Origin: Pectinophora gossypiella
Taxonomy: Eukaryota; Arthropoda; Insecta; Lepidoptera; Gelechiidae
DNA length: 64,000 nucleotides
Reading direction: 5' to 3'
NCBI RefSeq assembly: GCF_024362695.1
Contig: NC_065407.1
Location: forward strand, 13,268,001 to 13,332,000
Below the pieces are notes generated by a model. It was not told the origin of the DNA and did no database searches. It saw only the letters and a list, made by a program, of their open reading frames with translations. The position numbers and the translations under genes were made by a program. Positions 51,605 through 63,723 of this stretch are shown piece after piece (the first letter of the stretch is position 1; each line of letters begins with the position of its first letter).

Positions 51605-51750
51605 TCTTCAATAAAGAGCGAGAGATTACTATTTGACATTTGTGCATATAAATATATGTATATAAAATAAGTGCGCAATATCAAGAAAGGTCAAATAGCA
51701 ATATTGTTTTTTTAGATGAATTGCTTCTATGTGGTCTTTTTAACCCCCCC
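51605..51750. mobile_element. MITE family N, copy 5
   Basis: ATTACTATTTGACATTTGTG, ATAAGTGCGCAATATCAAGA, AGATGAATTGCTTCTATGTG, GTCTTTTTAACCCCCC. The right arm is intact and the left tip is lost. Confidence 0.65.
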
Positions 51751-51860
51751 AGTGCAGGTTGAAAGTTTTACATCGCCAATCGTTAAATTAAGTATAATTC
51801 CTGCGTTCATCTCACCACCTATAAAACCGGCCACAAAATGTTTATCACCTAAAATGCAAA

Positions 51861-52082
51861 TTGACTTTTTACGATACAATTTTCATATTTACGTTGCGTC
51901 CATTTCCATCTAAAATCCATTACGGGGAACCTGTAAAGTCAGAAAAAACCGCTGAGAATGCATTCTGGGGAAATTCGACCTTCGAGGTTGTGGGTCCTCT
52001 GGGACTGTGTTACATTCCCGAATCCAGATATTCAATAAAGCGAACTAACTCGTTTAGCCGTCGGGTCGACCGCGGTCCCTAG
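51861..52082 (+). other. Open frame of unknown status
   Basis: 73 codons; the latter part (GEPVKSEKTAENAFWGNSTF) lies outside any repeat I could name. No domain, no convincing splice sites. It could be an exon or chance. Confidence 0.2.
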
Positions 52083-52269
52083 TGCATTACTGTCACAGAG
52101 TTCTTATTATAGGGAGATGCCGCGGGAGCATAGTCGGTGGGACCGAAATATGCACAAAACGAAATGTTTTACTGCGGCAACAACGCACGTCTTTCTTTGC
52201 TTCTTTGGTATCGCGCAACAATTAACGCTTATGTTACTACGCAAAGATCAGCTGGTAAATCGATGTAGC

Positions 52270-52475
52270 GGCATACCCCAGACACTTCATACCAACAACC
52301 TTGTTTTACTCATACACCACACATTGACGTTATCGTACACGCGCAACTGTTTGTGTGACGTCTAACGCCAAACTACTAAAGACTAAACTATGTTCGAAAG
52401 GGGGTGAGGTACACCTAGCTCAGTCGCTGGGGGGAGCGGAGATTTGCCGTTCTATACGTAGTATAAGTCCAACCA
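52270..52475 (+). repeat. Family P repeat, copy 2
   Basis: CCCCAGACACTTCATACCAA, CATTGACGTTATCGTACACG, TGTGTGACGTCTAACGCC, GGTGAGGTACACCTAGCTCA, GAGCGGAGATTTGCCGTTCT. Confidence 0.65.
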
Positions 52476-53370
52476 GCTACGTCTTGGTGCGGTTTCGTGC
52501 ATTTTTTTAGTGCTGAGGGCATATCTCCCTTGTTCTATGATCTGTGGTTACTGTATAGAAGTGCCATCTTGCTGAATACCTTCGATGTCCCAAAGCCATC
52601 GCCTCGGTATTATCAACCTACCAGACATATTTACATCGGGATTTGAGCGTTTCTGCATTATAGTGAAATGAGATTTTTTGCTGGCTTTTAAAGCCGGTTC
52701 TGCTATTGCGTTATTACCTATGAACTCATATTTAAATCGGGATTTGAGAATTTTTACTTGCCTTTAAGTATAGGTAGTATAATAATGGGTGTTTTTCTAG
52801 GGCAGATTTTGTATATCACAAAATGTTTCTGAGAGTGATTTATTCTAATAATAAGTACTGTTGAAAGTTTTGTATTACTTACTTCTTACTAGCTCAGTTA
52901 TATTGAGACGATTGATAGTGATATCTAAAGATAATATTTTAAACAAATATATCGTACAAATAAATTTTAGCATATCCCAAATAATAAATAATTTTATTAT
53001 CTGCATTTCACTTTTGGTTACGCGATAGAGATTCTCACTTATTTCCTAAACGAGTGATTTAATGATTTCGGAGTTAATTACATTAGGTAGATACTTAATA
53101 ATATACATAATAAAAAATACTTACGAATTTGGAATTTATACCGGTCAAAGAACAAGTATTAAATAGATAATGTAATGAAATATAAACCAATAATTCAAAC
53201 TAAGCGCAGGAAACTTCTCGAAACAATAATGTTACCCGTATTTCATTATCTAGTATCCAACTTAGTTTTTGTTTCGGATCTATTTGAGAGCTTTGAGATA
53301 TATAGTCCAATTTTGAACATTATATAAGAGGAATACGTAGGTGTTCGTTTTTTTTTTAAATCACCTGCAT
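52476..53370. other. No recognised gene
   Basis: AT-rich, with nothing identifiable. Confidence 0.45.
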
Positions 53371-53374
53371 ATTA

Positions 53375-53625
53375 AAAGGGCCACGTTGAAGAAATTCATC
53401 AAAAAAATATATTTTTGCAATATATTACGTATATATATTTATTTAAATATATGATATATTGCACTTTTCTGATTACTTTCTTTTTACTGCTTTTTTTTTG
53501 TTTTTTGCTGTTGTCCTTATCTCTGTATTTTGTGTCCATTGTGCTAAATAAAGTATTTTATCTATCTATCTATCTATTGCTATTGGACGTTTGTTAATTT
53601 TTATTTATTTTTATATGCGATGTTT
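53375..53625. mobile_element. MITE family N, copy 6, split by a LINE 3' end
   Basis: GGGCCACGTTGAAGAAATTC at 53379 is one N end; ATTGCTATTGGACGTTTGT at 53576 resumes the N body. Between them CTGTATTTTGTGTCCATTGT, GCTAAATAAAGTATTTTATC and a TATC repeat form a retrotransposon 3' end (about 53455-53577). Confidence 0.5.
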
Positions 53626-54134
53626 TTACCACCCCAGGTGGCAACTGCATACATAATTTGTTACCTAGTGGCGCGACTGTGGTAGCGCCACCATGGTTTT
53701 CTAGTGAAATATGGCTCTAATGGATCGCGTTCTGCGCTAGTAACACGACGTGACTAATAACACTGCTTTTGACGTTTCAATCATTTCTCATTACGACAAA
53801 ATGTGAAAATATTTTAAGAAAATTATTTAACCTGTATATTGCGTAGGTTAGTAAGTACCATACTCCAGGAAGTTCCTTTATTAGCCCCATATATTTACTA
53901 ATATTTTTCTATCATAACTACAATATACGTTTGTTCACACCCGTTTATATGAGGAAGCGAAAAGAAGTAAAAGCAAGAACAACGATCAAAAGTTAAACTT
54001 GTTTAATATCGCTTGTTCTTGTCGTGTTAACCTAAGGAATGATATCGTTTCGAGTCTGTTTTACTGCGGGCGACAAGCGGGTAACTAAGCAGGTAATCGG
54101 GCACCAAACTGCCAGGATGTTTGTATTTATTTTT
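53626..54134. other. No recognised element
   Basis: Nothing supported. Confidence 0.4.
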
Positions 54135-54195
54135 TGCCCGGCCAAGTTTTTAATGCCCTTTGCTGCAAATCTACAATAAGTCACGCCAAAAAAGC
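54135..54195 (+). repeat. Family F 3' fragment
   Basis: GCCCGGCCAAGTTTTTAATG, CTGCAAATCTACAATAAGTC, ACGCCAAAAAAG. Confidence 0.6.
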
Positions 54196-54364
54196 AAAAT
54201 AAATAAATAAGATAGATAGTTTTTCAGCAAGATATGAAATATGCTCTAATGTGTCGTTTTGCTTATAAAAAATATTATATTTCAGACAACGTCCATATTA
54301 CACTATTAAAATTAAAATTAACAACAATCAAATCAAAATCAAACACACAGGGACACATACAGGG

Positions 54365-54770
54365 TTAAAACATAATTAAAACACATAATAACGGGTTCTT
54401 ATCGCGTTTAAAGTAGGAATATGAGACTCCCGATATTTCGACACTGTTGCAAGTGCCATGATCACGGGGTAACTGACGAGATAAATGCGAGATAGTCTTT
54501 AAACGTTTTAAACTTTATGTGTTTTAATTATGATAATAACTGCGTAAACTTAAAACAATGTATAAACAACCGGTAAGGGTTAAAACATTACATTTTCATT
54601 TCTTTTACAGCTGATTTGTTTGTCTGATTTGATAGTCTTTAAACGTTTTAAACTTTATTTGTTTTAATTATGATAATAACCGCGTAAACTTAAAATAATG
54701 TATAAACAACAGGTAAGGGTTAAAACATTCCATTTTCATTTTTTTTACAGCTGATTTGTTTGTCTATCGC
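54365..54770. repeat. Repeat related to the 218-325 hairpin, with a 140-bp tandem duplication
   Basis: AATTAAAACACATAATAACG, GGTTCTTATCGCGTTTAAAG, GTGCCATGATCACGGGG. Then GATAGTCTTTAAACGTTTTA begins two adjacent 140-base units at 54491-54630 and 54631-54770, each containing GTGTTTTAATTATGATAATA (or TTTGTTTT) and ACAGCTGATTTGTTTGTCT. Confidence 0.7.
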
Positions 54771-55167
54771 TATATCGCTCGCTGTCGCACACCACCATGG
54801 TCGCGTAACTTGCTGAATATTGCGACATGCGACACTGCGACATCCGTTCACGTCGCGTGTTATTGCACTCACATGGTTCTTTACTATCCTCGACATTCTC
54901 ACTTTAAGTTTGTGGCCTTAATACGATTGTGGATTTGATTTTTGAGAAGTTTTATCGCATGAGTTTTAGTGTGGTTACTTAGTTCATCTTGCTATGGATG
55001 TAACTCCGCGAGCTTAGGTTATGTTTTATCCCCTCCGGACTCGTGGTCACACCAGGTTGTATGATATACACTAACTAATGCGGCTCAGTAATGTAATATG
55101 CCACCTGACGTAAATCTACTATGTTATGTTATGTCATATCTAAACAAAATAAAAATAACTACCTACT

Positions 55168-55480
55168 TGCCGGCCTCCGTGGTCCCGGGGCACACCATCC
55201 GGAGGTCCCGGGTTCGAATCCCAATGGGGACATATTACAAAAATTACTTTGTGAGCCCTAAAACATTTCAGGCTGATCACCCGATTATCCTAAAGTAAGA
55301 TGAACCGTGGTTCAGAAGGCACGTTAAGCCGTTGGTCCCGGTTACTACTTACTGATGTAAGTAGGTAGTCGTTACATGAGCTATGTCAGGGGCCTTAGGC
55401 GGTGCTATAGTAACCCTGATATCAAGGTCGGTAGGATTGGTAATCTACCTCACAACCACAAGATCGAAGAAGAATCCCTG
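55168..55480 (+). repeat. tRNA-derived SINE, family A, near full length
   Basis: GGCCTCCGTGGTCCCGGGGC, GGTTCGAATCCCAATGGGG (B box), GTAAGATGAACCGTGGTTCA, GGCACGTTAAGCCGTTGGTC, GTCGTTACATGAGCTATGTC, CACAACCACAAGATCGAAGA. The A box is damaged. A family E SINE follows at once. Confidence 0.8.
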
Positions 55481-55481
55481 G

Positions 55482-55625
55482 TTCGAATCCCGGCTCGGAT
55501 TCTAAACCACTGAATTCGACTTTATGAGTGTGAATTCATAACTTGATCATAGATTATTGATGTCACGTGTTTGCCAGGATTTGTGGCGATGGAGTCGCCC
55601 CCCGTTACCTACACGCGACTTAAAC
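55482..55625 (+). repeat. SINE family E, 5' part
   Basis: CCTGGTTCGAATCCCGGCTC (B box), TCTAAACCACTGAATTCGAC, GTGTGAATTCATAACTTGAT, GTTACCTACACGCGACTTAA. Confidence 0.65.
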
Positions 55626-56184
55626 ATAGCTGGCGAGAAGTGGGTGTACTTAATATTTCAGGAATTTATTATGATACTCAAAAAACAACAACACTAAATA
55701 ATATACGAAGAAAAACAAAACAGGAAAATCTTACAAAAGAAAATAAATTGAAATAAATAGGCTTATTGATCGATGTTTATAAAGATGGAATTAAATTCTT
55801 AGCTTGAAATATAGGCGTGGCCGTAAAATATTCATGGGAAGAGACAAATCACTTTATCACTGTCCGCTCTTGTGGCTGCCGTCTCGTTTATAAATATTAT
55901 TTCAGCAGCATAATGTATTGATTCTGAATACCGAATTACGTGTACATTCAGACGACTTTCGCGGTAAGAAAGTGCGCGGCGCGAGAATATAAGCACGACA
56001 CTCGTCCTGCAATTACTGATACATTTTGCTGTCCTTTTTGCATTAACTTATGACATTTAATTTAAACTTATGGCCGGTGTTAACATGCAATAACTGAGTT
56101 GATAACTATGAGTTACAAGTAAACTAAATGTACGGACAGTCCAGCCTACTTATAATCATGCTCAGGATACTGTTGGGGCTGGCG
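55626..56184. other. No recognised element
   Basis: Nothing identified. Confidence 0.4.
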
Positions 56185-56378
56185 CGGATCCTACGAGTTT
56201 TCCTCAATCAGAGCATATCGCTATCGACCCACTAGGGTCCGCGCCCAATTGCGGCACCCTCAGGCCTGTCGTTTTAAACGTTGTACTGGGTGAGAGCCTT
56301 CAGCGCTCCGCATTTGTCCGGTCAAGTAGTTAATACCATCTGCGGCAAATCTACAATAAGTCACGTCAAAAAAAGGAT
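56185..56378 (+). repeat. Family F retroposon
   Basis: CATATCGCTATCGACCCACT, CCTCAGGCCTGTCGTTTTAA, GTTGTACTGGGTGAGAGCCT, CTACAATAAGTCACGTCAAA and an A-run. The inner AGAGGAAAAATATTTGAAAG block is deleted. Confidence 0.7.
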
Positions 56379-58099
56379 CTTACGAGTCAGTGTATCTTTT
56401 GCGCATTGAAACACTCGCAGTCGTCGATAAGCAAACTCAGCAGGAAAGGGAGCAGGGAATGGAGCAGGAGCAGCCCCAGATCGAGCATCAATAGAGGCTG
56501 AATGTAAATGTGGCATCAGAAGTCGCCTTCATGAATTTGCAATTTCCTTGTGGCTATGCTTATAATATTTATCTGTTTTGAATTTTAAATAGGTGTTGAT
56601 AAATTTCCTGTCACGAATTCAAAGATGTGAAGATTTTCAGTAAAGAAGATGTGAAACGATTCGTAAAGAGTAACATCTGCATCAATGATGATGATTTTGT
56701 CATCCAACCGACTTTGGTTCGATTATGGTGATCGCTTCAACTACGACGTTCATGTGCTCGCATGTGGCTCATATTAATTATAATTAATCTTGTTCGAAAA
56801 GGTTCAAATTATTTTGTAAATTGCGGGCCTGTGGGTAGACCTTGTATAATGCATATGTATTCATCAATAAAGAAAAAGAGTAAATAATCTAAAGGCAACA
56901 GACAAGCATTTAATACAGTCACTGAACAACAACTGTTGATGTTGCAAATGTCGATGGGCGACGGTGACAGCCGTCAAGTGGCTGTCGGTCTTGAGTCTTC
57001 TTCTTTACTAAAAAAACTTAACACTCCAGCGTTACGTTTTTGAATTTCGACCACAATCCCAATTTTGAATTTCGATCAATTCCACCGAATAAGCACTTGC
57101 AAAAGTGGCAAAGCTTTTGGAAAAACAAAACACGCTCGATCCCAATTGGGGTAAAGGCACACGTAATAGGCGCCCGAGTCCCAGATGGAAAATTGGGATA
57201 TTGTTTACGCATCGGGGGACAGCCGACAAAAAGTTGGCTGTTCCCAAAGATATTGACTTTGGGAAGCAATTAAGATAAAACCCCGAGGAGAAGTACGGTG
57301 ACATTATCGCACGGTGGCCACACAGTCGCGTTATTAATGGGATAACCGCGAGACAATATTATAACACAACTTGTGGGTTCTCGGATTAGTTGGTTATTGT
57401 ATTGTACCTGTCCGAGATTTGCTGTTGTCTGCTGGTTATTGGATTTGGGTCAATGGGATTTGATTGCTTAGAATTTAGGTACATTTGGTGAATGATTTTA
57501 GTGACGTTCATGTCGCCGTACAAAACAATTAGGTAGTAGGTTGTTTTAATAATTGAAACGAAGGGTGTAGTTTACTGACCTGGAAGGTATCATAAAAAAA
57601 CTTAAATGTCGTAGACCTATTCACCATTTCAGACATTTCACGAAAGTAACATTACGTCCTTCCATTATGATGGCATTTATGGACCTGAATTTTGAGGGCG
57701 ATGTACTTGAAAACCTACTAGTAACAGTGTAAGATGCCTTCTCCCCATTCAAAGATAGTGGTCGTGAGTTTTGACTATCTGGTTCTGGGGCGTGTTTGCG
57801 TAACTCAGTTTCCAACTTAACGGAATCCTATCCTGTGATTGGCTAAAATTTCAATGCATTGACAGGAGTTGTCAGTTTCGACCAATCACATGCTTAGATT
57901 TCTAGCTGTCGAGATAGAAGTTGAGTTACATGATTACAATAGCGGGTGCTATGAATATAGTACATAAATTCGCCCCGTCAATATAGTCATAAATAATTAC
58001 GAGATAAACACAATAAAGTACCGCTATTTGCTCTTTTAACGTAGTAATTATTTAATACGAAATTTGACGAGCGAGACAAACGTCAAAACGGCTATGATC
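56379..58099. other. No recognised gene
   Basis: Three overlapping frames of 77-90 codons lie at 57018-57304 on both strands; none is recognised. Two hairpins share the GACAGCC/GGCTGTC stem: about 56966-56986 and GGGACAGCC/GGCTGTTCCC at about 57217-57246. Confidence 0.45.
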
Positions 58100-58320
58100 A
58101 TACCCCAGACCCTTCATACCAAAACACCTCGTTTTACACAGACATTACACAATGACGTTATCGTACACGCGCAGCTAAGCGTGTGTGACGTCTGATGCCT
58201 ATACGACTGAAGACTAAACCGACCGAGGTTGACCGAGGGAGGTGAGGTAAACCTAGCTCAGACGCCGGTGGGGAGCGGAGAGTTGCCGTTCAATACGTAG
58301 AATTATTCCTTATTCTATGC
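58100..58320 (+). repeat. Family P repeat, copy 3
   Basis: CCCCAGACCCTTCATACCAA, AATGACGTTATCGTACACGC, GTGTGTGACGTCTGATGCC, GGTGAGGTAAACCTAGCTCA, GAGCGGAGAGTTGCCGTTCA. Confidence 0.65.
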
Positions 58321-58672
58321 TAGTCGTCTGTGTATCAAGAATCTTGGCCACCACATCGAATATTAATATAAATGTTCCTCAATTCCGAGAAGTTCATCAA
58401 TATAACTTCAAAATACTCATTTGTTTTCTTAAAACATTGCCTTTGTCATGAACGCTTGTCAAACACAATTCTTTGTGTTCACTTGGTCCCAGGTACTGTT
58501 TACTTATATAATTACGTACGTATATACTTACGTAAATGCATTGTCGTTAAATGAGCCAAGTTAGGGGCCTCAGGCGGCGATGATGGATGATGATCGTAGC
58601 CATTTTACTAAACTTAATCTAGTGATATGATCATATCACTAAACCGGACCAGCGTTATGATCATATTACGTC

Positions 58673-58832
58673 TACGGTCACGAGCATTAATATTGGTACA
58701 CACATGGTACACTTTGGTACCATGTCACATTAACTTTTTTTGACAAAAATTTAACTGTAACTCTCACTAAATGTCAAATATATTAGTGCGACAGAGTCCT
58801 AAAGTGGGTACATTATATTGCTCATGACTGTA
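58673..58832. mobile_element. TA-flanked MITE, family H, copy 5
   Basis: TACGGTCACGAGCATTAATA to TTGCTCATGACTGTA. About 160 bases because of a short internal duplication of GGTACACAC-like sequence near 58700. Confidence 0.8.
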
Positions 58833-59285
58833 CATTAAATATTATGGTTTATATTCAAAATGCTATCGTAGTTACAGTCACGCAATGTAGCCCTTACCTT
58901 ATACACCGCTTCGTTCGCAGTATGTGATGAAAATGACAATTATTACCGCTCTAAATCTTTCGTAGGGCTACATAATATTATTATGAGGCCAAATACGAGC
59001 GAATCCCGGAGAATATTGTCGTGAACTTGTAACAAGCATTTCTATACGCTCCTCTCACTAAAAGGGACGATTGGGATGTCACCGGCACAGTTCAGGGGAG
59101 AGATTATATTAAGTTGGACTTGAGGAATTCAATGGCGGCCCAAGAGTTGTATAAATAAAACCGGACAAGTGCGAGTTGGATTTACGCACCGACGGTTTCA
59201 CACTAAATATACGTACAATAAAATTATCATCATATCTTTGTAATTACGTTAATTTGTTTCTGGTGTAGCTTTATGTTTATTTATT
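58833..59285. other. No recognised element
   Basis: Nothing identified. Confidence 0.4.
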
Positions 59286-59294
59286 ATTATATGA

Positions 59295-59586
59295 GGAGCT
59301 CGGTGGCGCGGTAAACGCGCTCGGTCTGCGATTCTTGAAGTTAAGCAACTTTCGCAAAGGCCGGTCATAAGCGTGACCACAAAAAAAAAAGTTTTCATCT
59401 CGAGCTCCTCCGTGCTTCGGAAGGCACGTTAAGCCGTTGTGGTCCCGGTTGCATTAGCAGTCGTTAATAATCACCAATCCGCACTGGGCCCGCGTGGTGG
59501 TTTAAGGCCCGATCTCCCTATCCATCCATAGGGAAGGTCCGTGTCCCTGCAGTGGGGAAGTTAATGGGCTCGTGATGATGATGATG
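59295..59586 (+). repeat. SINE family C, near full length, with target duplication
   Basis: GGAGCTCGGTGGCGCGGTAA, GAAGTTAAGCAACTTTCGCA (5S-like A box intact), a damaged C box (AAGCGTGACCAC), CTCGAGCTCCTCCGTGCTTC, tail CCCTGCAGTGGGGAAGTTAA and GATGATGATG. ATTATATGA flanks at 59286-59294 and 59587-59595. Confidence 0.85.
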
Positions 59587-59724
59587 ATTATATGATAGGT
59601 ATTTCCAAAATAATATAACACACACATATCTCAGTTTTTTGATGAATGATAAGTGTAAGTGTTAAGTGTGCATTAATCATATTATTATATCTACTTTAGG
59701 GCAATGGGTCGTGCACTAGGTTCA

Positions 59725-59975
59725 ATATAAATGATGATATTCTGATTACTGAATAAAAACAGATCTAAAACTAACGAAAACATTTTCTTTTTTTTTCTGT
59801 TTAAATTATTAACGAATTTTAATAAAGAAAAACGTAATAATAAGTCCGTCATTTTATCGCGTTTTTTCTATGACGTCACAGTGTGCTTTTCATACAAATT
59901 CCATCCTTATTACGTGTATTTACGTTTAGGAAAAAGTAACTGATTTGAAAAGTTGGAAACTAGCCTATGGTTGGA
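59725..59975. repeat. Family X repeat, copy 5, inverted
   Basis: AGGTTCAATATAAATGATGA, TATGACGTCACAGTGTGCTT, AAAAAGTAACTGATTTGAAA, AGTTGGAAACTAGCC. Confidence 0.6.
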
Positions 59976-60177
59976 CATCTTAATGATAGTCCGTTTATAA
60001 TGCACTGACATGTGACGGATGTATTGGACTTGCGAGGTATTTTTTCTTTTTATGGTATTGACCCTTAAAAAGTCCCTTTTATCCCACGTTCAAAGGGTTA
60101 TCGTATTATACGAATATTTCCAGCGGTGTTGTGGGTCTTTAGTGAAATTTTGACCCGTATTTTTATTGAATTATTAT

Positions 60178-60300
60178 ATAGAGTATTAGTGACATCGTAA
60201 CGAATTTTGCGACGGAAAATTCCACTTGATATCAACTCACAATCATGGTCTGAATCATCCCTCAAAGGTTTCGTTACGACGTCACTAATATCCAGTATAT
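60178..60300. mobile_element. MITE family I, copy 7, deleted centre
   Basis: GTATTAGTGACATCGTAACG jumps to TTTTGCGACGGAAAATTCCA and ends ACGTCACTAATATCCAGTA. Confidence 0.65.
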
Positions 60301-61860
60301 TAATTAATATTAAAAAATGTGGTTTGTGGTGTAGAGACAAATGTTTTTTGTATCAATCTGTAAATCATTGAAAACTAGAAATAACTTGCGATACAAAAAA
60401 GCGTACAGTTGAAATACGATGCTACAATGCCCATAGATTGGAAGTAACTTGTTCGGAGGTAAATTACTAGGCTTCCACTCCAGCAAAAGCCACTGAACTC
60501 TGATTTCTTAATTGCGACTTTTTTTTGAAAAAATTGAATGAGTACAAGAAAAATAAAAATTGCCGAGAGACTCTGTTTATTAACAAAGTGACTGACGGCT
60601 CGGTGTGTACGATAAAACTTTGCTGTCTCCGCAAAATTTCTCCGAGATACCGGGTAACATCGCAAATGATAAATTAACGAACTTCCCAGATTCAATACCA
60701 GTTCATTATCTCGCTTTTGTTGTATTTATAGGGGAAACATGGAACGCTGGTTTTTGTTTCGCTAAAAACTGTGGATGCAGACCCTGAGATAACGTTTTTT
60801 AACGATGATTGGCGAAACTTGCGCTGTGATTGTGTAAACGTATCAATCATAGTCTTGTCAGAGAGCATCTTGATGAAAACGACTCATCAATCCATGCCTA
60901 AAACGAGACTTGCGATGTACTAGGCTTAATAAATAAGTTACAGTTTTCGCCAATTTTTATCAACTTTGTCCTTGGTCTTTGAGAAAAGTTTGCTCCTTTT
61001 TCGGAATGCAAAAGCAGCGGAATGCATACAGTTTTCTCAAAGGCGTGAAAGACAATACGGTATCACAAAGTCGGAGAACGCAAAGTAAGAGCGTTTGCTT
61101 CCCAAGTACCAGGAATGCAAACACGAGCAAGAGGTAAAGCGAGCAGGGGCGTTTCAACACTGACGAAACGTCACAATAACAAGATAACTCAGCAATCGAA
61201 AACATACTTTCAGACTCCAAGATTAAGGTGGAGTCTGTCTTCAGAAGACGAGACGGAAAGAAGGTCGGATGCTCACATTTATTTTCGCAGTTGGAATGCG
61301 GCTGCTCGGTGATATGCTAAGCAAAAGCTAAGCAAACAAATTGGAAGCGACACATACAGAGCAAGAATGAAATGTTTGCTCAGGGAATATACAAGACAGG
61401 ACTTAAAATTGACTTAAAATGTCCGCTATTTTTATTGCGAAGGATTACTGAGAACAAGGCTAGGAATGATATAAGTACATAGTGGGAAAACGAATGTTTC
61501 AGATAACTTACGGATTTGGATACTCGCAGCTGGTACACATCCATCGAATATGATTCAATTTTTGCAAAAAGAGAGTTTCAATATTGTAAAACATTCTTTC
61601 TTGTCGCAGCGTTCGTTGCTTGCGGCCAGACTGTTAGTATCGACGGAAGTGACCTCAATCCGGTGACGTGGAAGCACTCTATTTGCTTTTAGGATTCCTT
61701 ATCGATACATTGAAATATTCACTTCAAAATAAAGGAAAAAGAAATTAAATTGATTGCCCAAGCTAATAAATATTTTACCTTGTAGTCAATTAAGTACACT
61801 TGTTACCATGTTTTAAGCAAATAAATGATTATGATTATGATCATAATACCTGCTGAAGCC
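60301..61860. other. No recognised gene
   Basis: The longest frame is 106 codons (60695-60375 minus), with no recognised domain. At 61803-61840 GCAAATAAATGATTATGATT looks like a retroposon tail. Confidence 0.45.
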
Positions 61861-61865
61861 ATAAA

Positions 61866-62020
61866 GACTCACCTCCTAATTACTGATGGACAGGTGGGCA
61901 GAGGCAAAACTTATCACAAAAATGTCGCAGCCGCTGTTGTTGTAATATACAGGACGTCCTTAGACGATTATGATACATATGTTCTGGTATGTATTTAAGC
62001 AGCCCATCGCTTATTTATTA
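61866..62020 (-). repeat. Family S retroposon, decayed
   Basis: GACAGGTGGGCAGAGGCAAA, GTCGCAGCCGCTGTTGTTGT, GCAGCCCATCGCTTAT keep the S order. Confidence 0.45.
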
Positions 62021-62589
62021 GTCTGCTTTAAGGATATCCGTTAAGTTTTAATTATTATTTTAAAAGTAGAGCGTTTAAATTGATTGATCGTTCGAAACCA
62101 AAACGGTGAGTGAATGAATTTTAAAATTGATATTTCCTGTGCGGAACCCCTGGGGACTATGAAATGAAGATATATTGCAACCCCAACCGTATTTGAAAGC
62201 TGAAATATTAATATTTTACCAAGATCAAGCCGAGTAACTTGCAACACGCACCGTTTTCGGGAGCTATTTCAAAATTCAGTCTTGTTTAACGAAATTCACG
62301 GCCGAAGTTTCCTTCACGGATTTATTCATGACTTTGCCAAATATTTGATTGATTGCTGTGTCTAAAGCAATCGGGCCTTCGATAAACTTGTAGACCACTT
62401 CATTGGGAGCTTGTTTAAAGTTGCTCGTGATACAGCGTTTTTTAGTTTTCGGTAAAACATTTCAATTTGAGGATGGCGAAGTGAAGAGGGCCGGATATTG
62501 AAATCGACAAAAATATTTAATACTAAGTAGTGTATTATGTCATTTTGGAGTCGTTACGTTAGCTTTAGAAATAAAATATTTTTCATACA
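62021..62589. other. No recognised element
   Basis: Nothing identified. Confidence 0.4.
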
Positions 62590-62840
62590 AAATTATACTC
62601 TATATTTCACCCCTTTATAATGTTTGTTGTTTTATGTTTTGGGTGATTAAAAAACTAATGAGTATTCTTCTATTAAAACTACAAGTTTCATACAAGCTTT
62701 GCCCCCTTTCACCCCCTTAGGGGTTGAATTACCTCTTAAAAGGATTCCAGCATGCAAAATTTGAGACTCGTAGCACTTTTAGTTTTTGAGATTTCGTGGC
62801 CAGTGAGAGAGTCAATCAGTGAGTGACTTGTTTATTTTGT
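62590..62840 (+). repeat. Dispersed repeat with CCCCCTTTCACCCCCTTAGG core
   Basis: TTCACCCCTTTATAATG, then CAAGCTTTGCCCCCTTTCAC, CCCCTTAGGGGTTGAATTAC, GTGAGAGAGTCAATCAGTGA. I recall a similar block dispersed in many arthropod genomes; this is the only copy in the window. Confidence 0.45.
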
Positions 62841-62960
62841 ACCATATAGATAGGTAGCTAGAGGTAAATATCTTCTAATCGGGTTTGCGGGGGCTCTAAT
62901 AGTCTATGTAAACCTTTATCAGGACTCTAATACCGAGTGTGGGTGTAATTTTGTCTTACA

Positions 62961-63110
62961 TACGGTCACGAGTACTAATATGTATGTATACACTTTGAAA
63001 CCAAGTCACATTACCTTTTTTGACAAACTAAACCGTAAGTCTCGTTAAATGTCAAATATGATAGTGCGACAGGGTTCTAAAGTGGGTACATGATATTACT
63101 CATGACTGTA
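62961..63110. mobile_element. TA-flanked MITE, family H, copy 6
   Basis: TACGGTCACGAGTACTAATA to ATTACTCATGACTGTA. Confidence 0.8.
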
Positions 63111-63111
63111 C

Positions 63112-63215
63112 ATAGATAACTCACGCCTATTTCGCCACCGGGGTAAGCATAGACTATGGAATTCCATGTGCGTCGATTGTACTTCTCTTGCTTCCTCCAC
63201 ATTCTAAAAGTTATA
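63112..63215 (-). pseudogene. Family T non-LTR 3' end, inverted
   Basis: The minus strand reads NVEEAREVQ and then breaks, finishing CGAAATAGGCGTGAGTTAT. Matches the ends at 1142 and 19005. Confidence 0.5.
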
Positions 63216-63723
63216 TTCCTGTAGTTTGTCTTCTTGGTGCTTTATGGCTCTGCTTACCCCAATAAGGAACGCTCACTTGAGTTATAGGTATAGTTCGGTA
63301 TGCACGGAGTACTTGTGTAGTTATTTATTTCCTAATATCTATTATAAGCTTTATCCGTTGCTCGTGTAAAGTTTTCCAGAGTTATGATGGAAAGGTTCGA
63401 CTTATCTGTTTAAGCGAAATTGTAAGCCTGATTATAAAATTATCAAAAAAAAGAAAGATTATATTTATAATCGCCTTATCCTATTAGGAGCAACAAAACA
63501 AAAGTGGTATTTTGATTTCTCTTCTCATTTCTCAGGACAAATTAAACTCAATAGAATACAGCAACAACAGCCAGCTTATTTAAAGACAAATATTATATAT
63601 ATATGACCAATGCAATGGAATGGTATGCTGATAAAAGGTGCACTAATAAAAAAAACACTAACACTAAAACACACATAAACACTATTGTCCATTCAATTAA
63701 TATTTAAATCCAATCTAATCTAC

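Noticed and set aside
53556..53577. TATC run as an isolated microsatellite
   Set aside because: It directly follows AAATAAAGTATTT and is better read as the 3' tail of a retrotransposon end.
57018..57304. Three overlapping frames of 77-90 codons on both strands
   Set aside because: Simultaneous openness on both strands, no domain, no splice support. More likely low stop density by chance.
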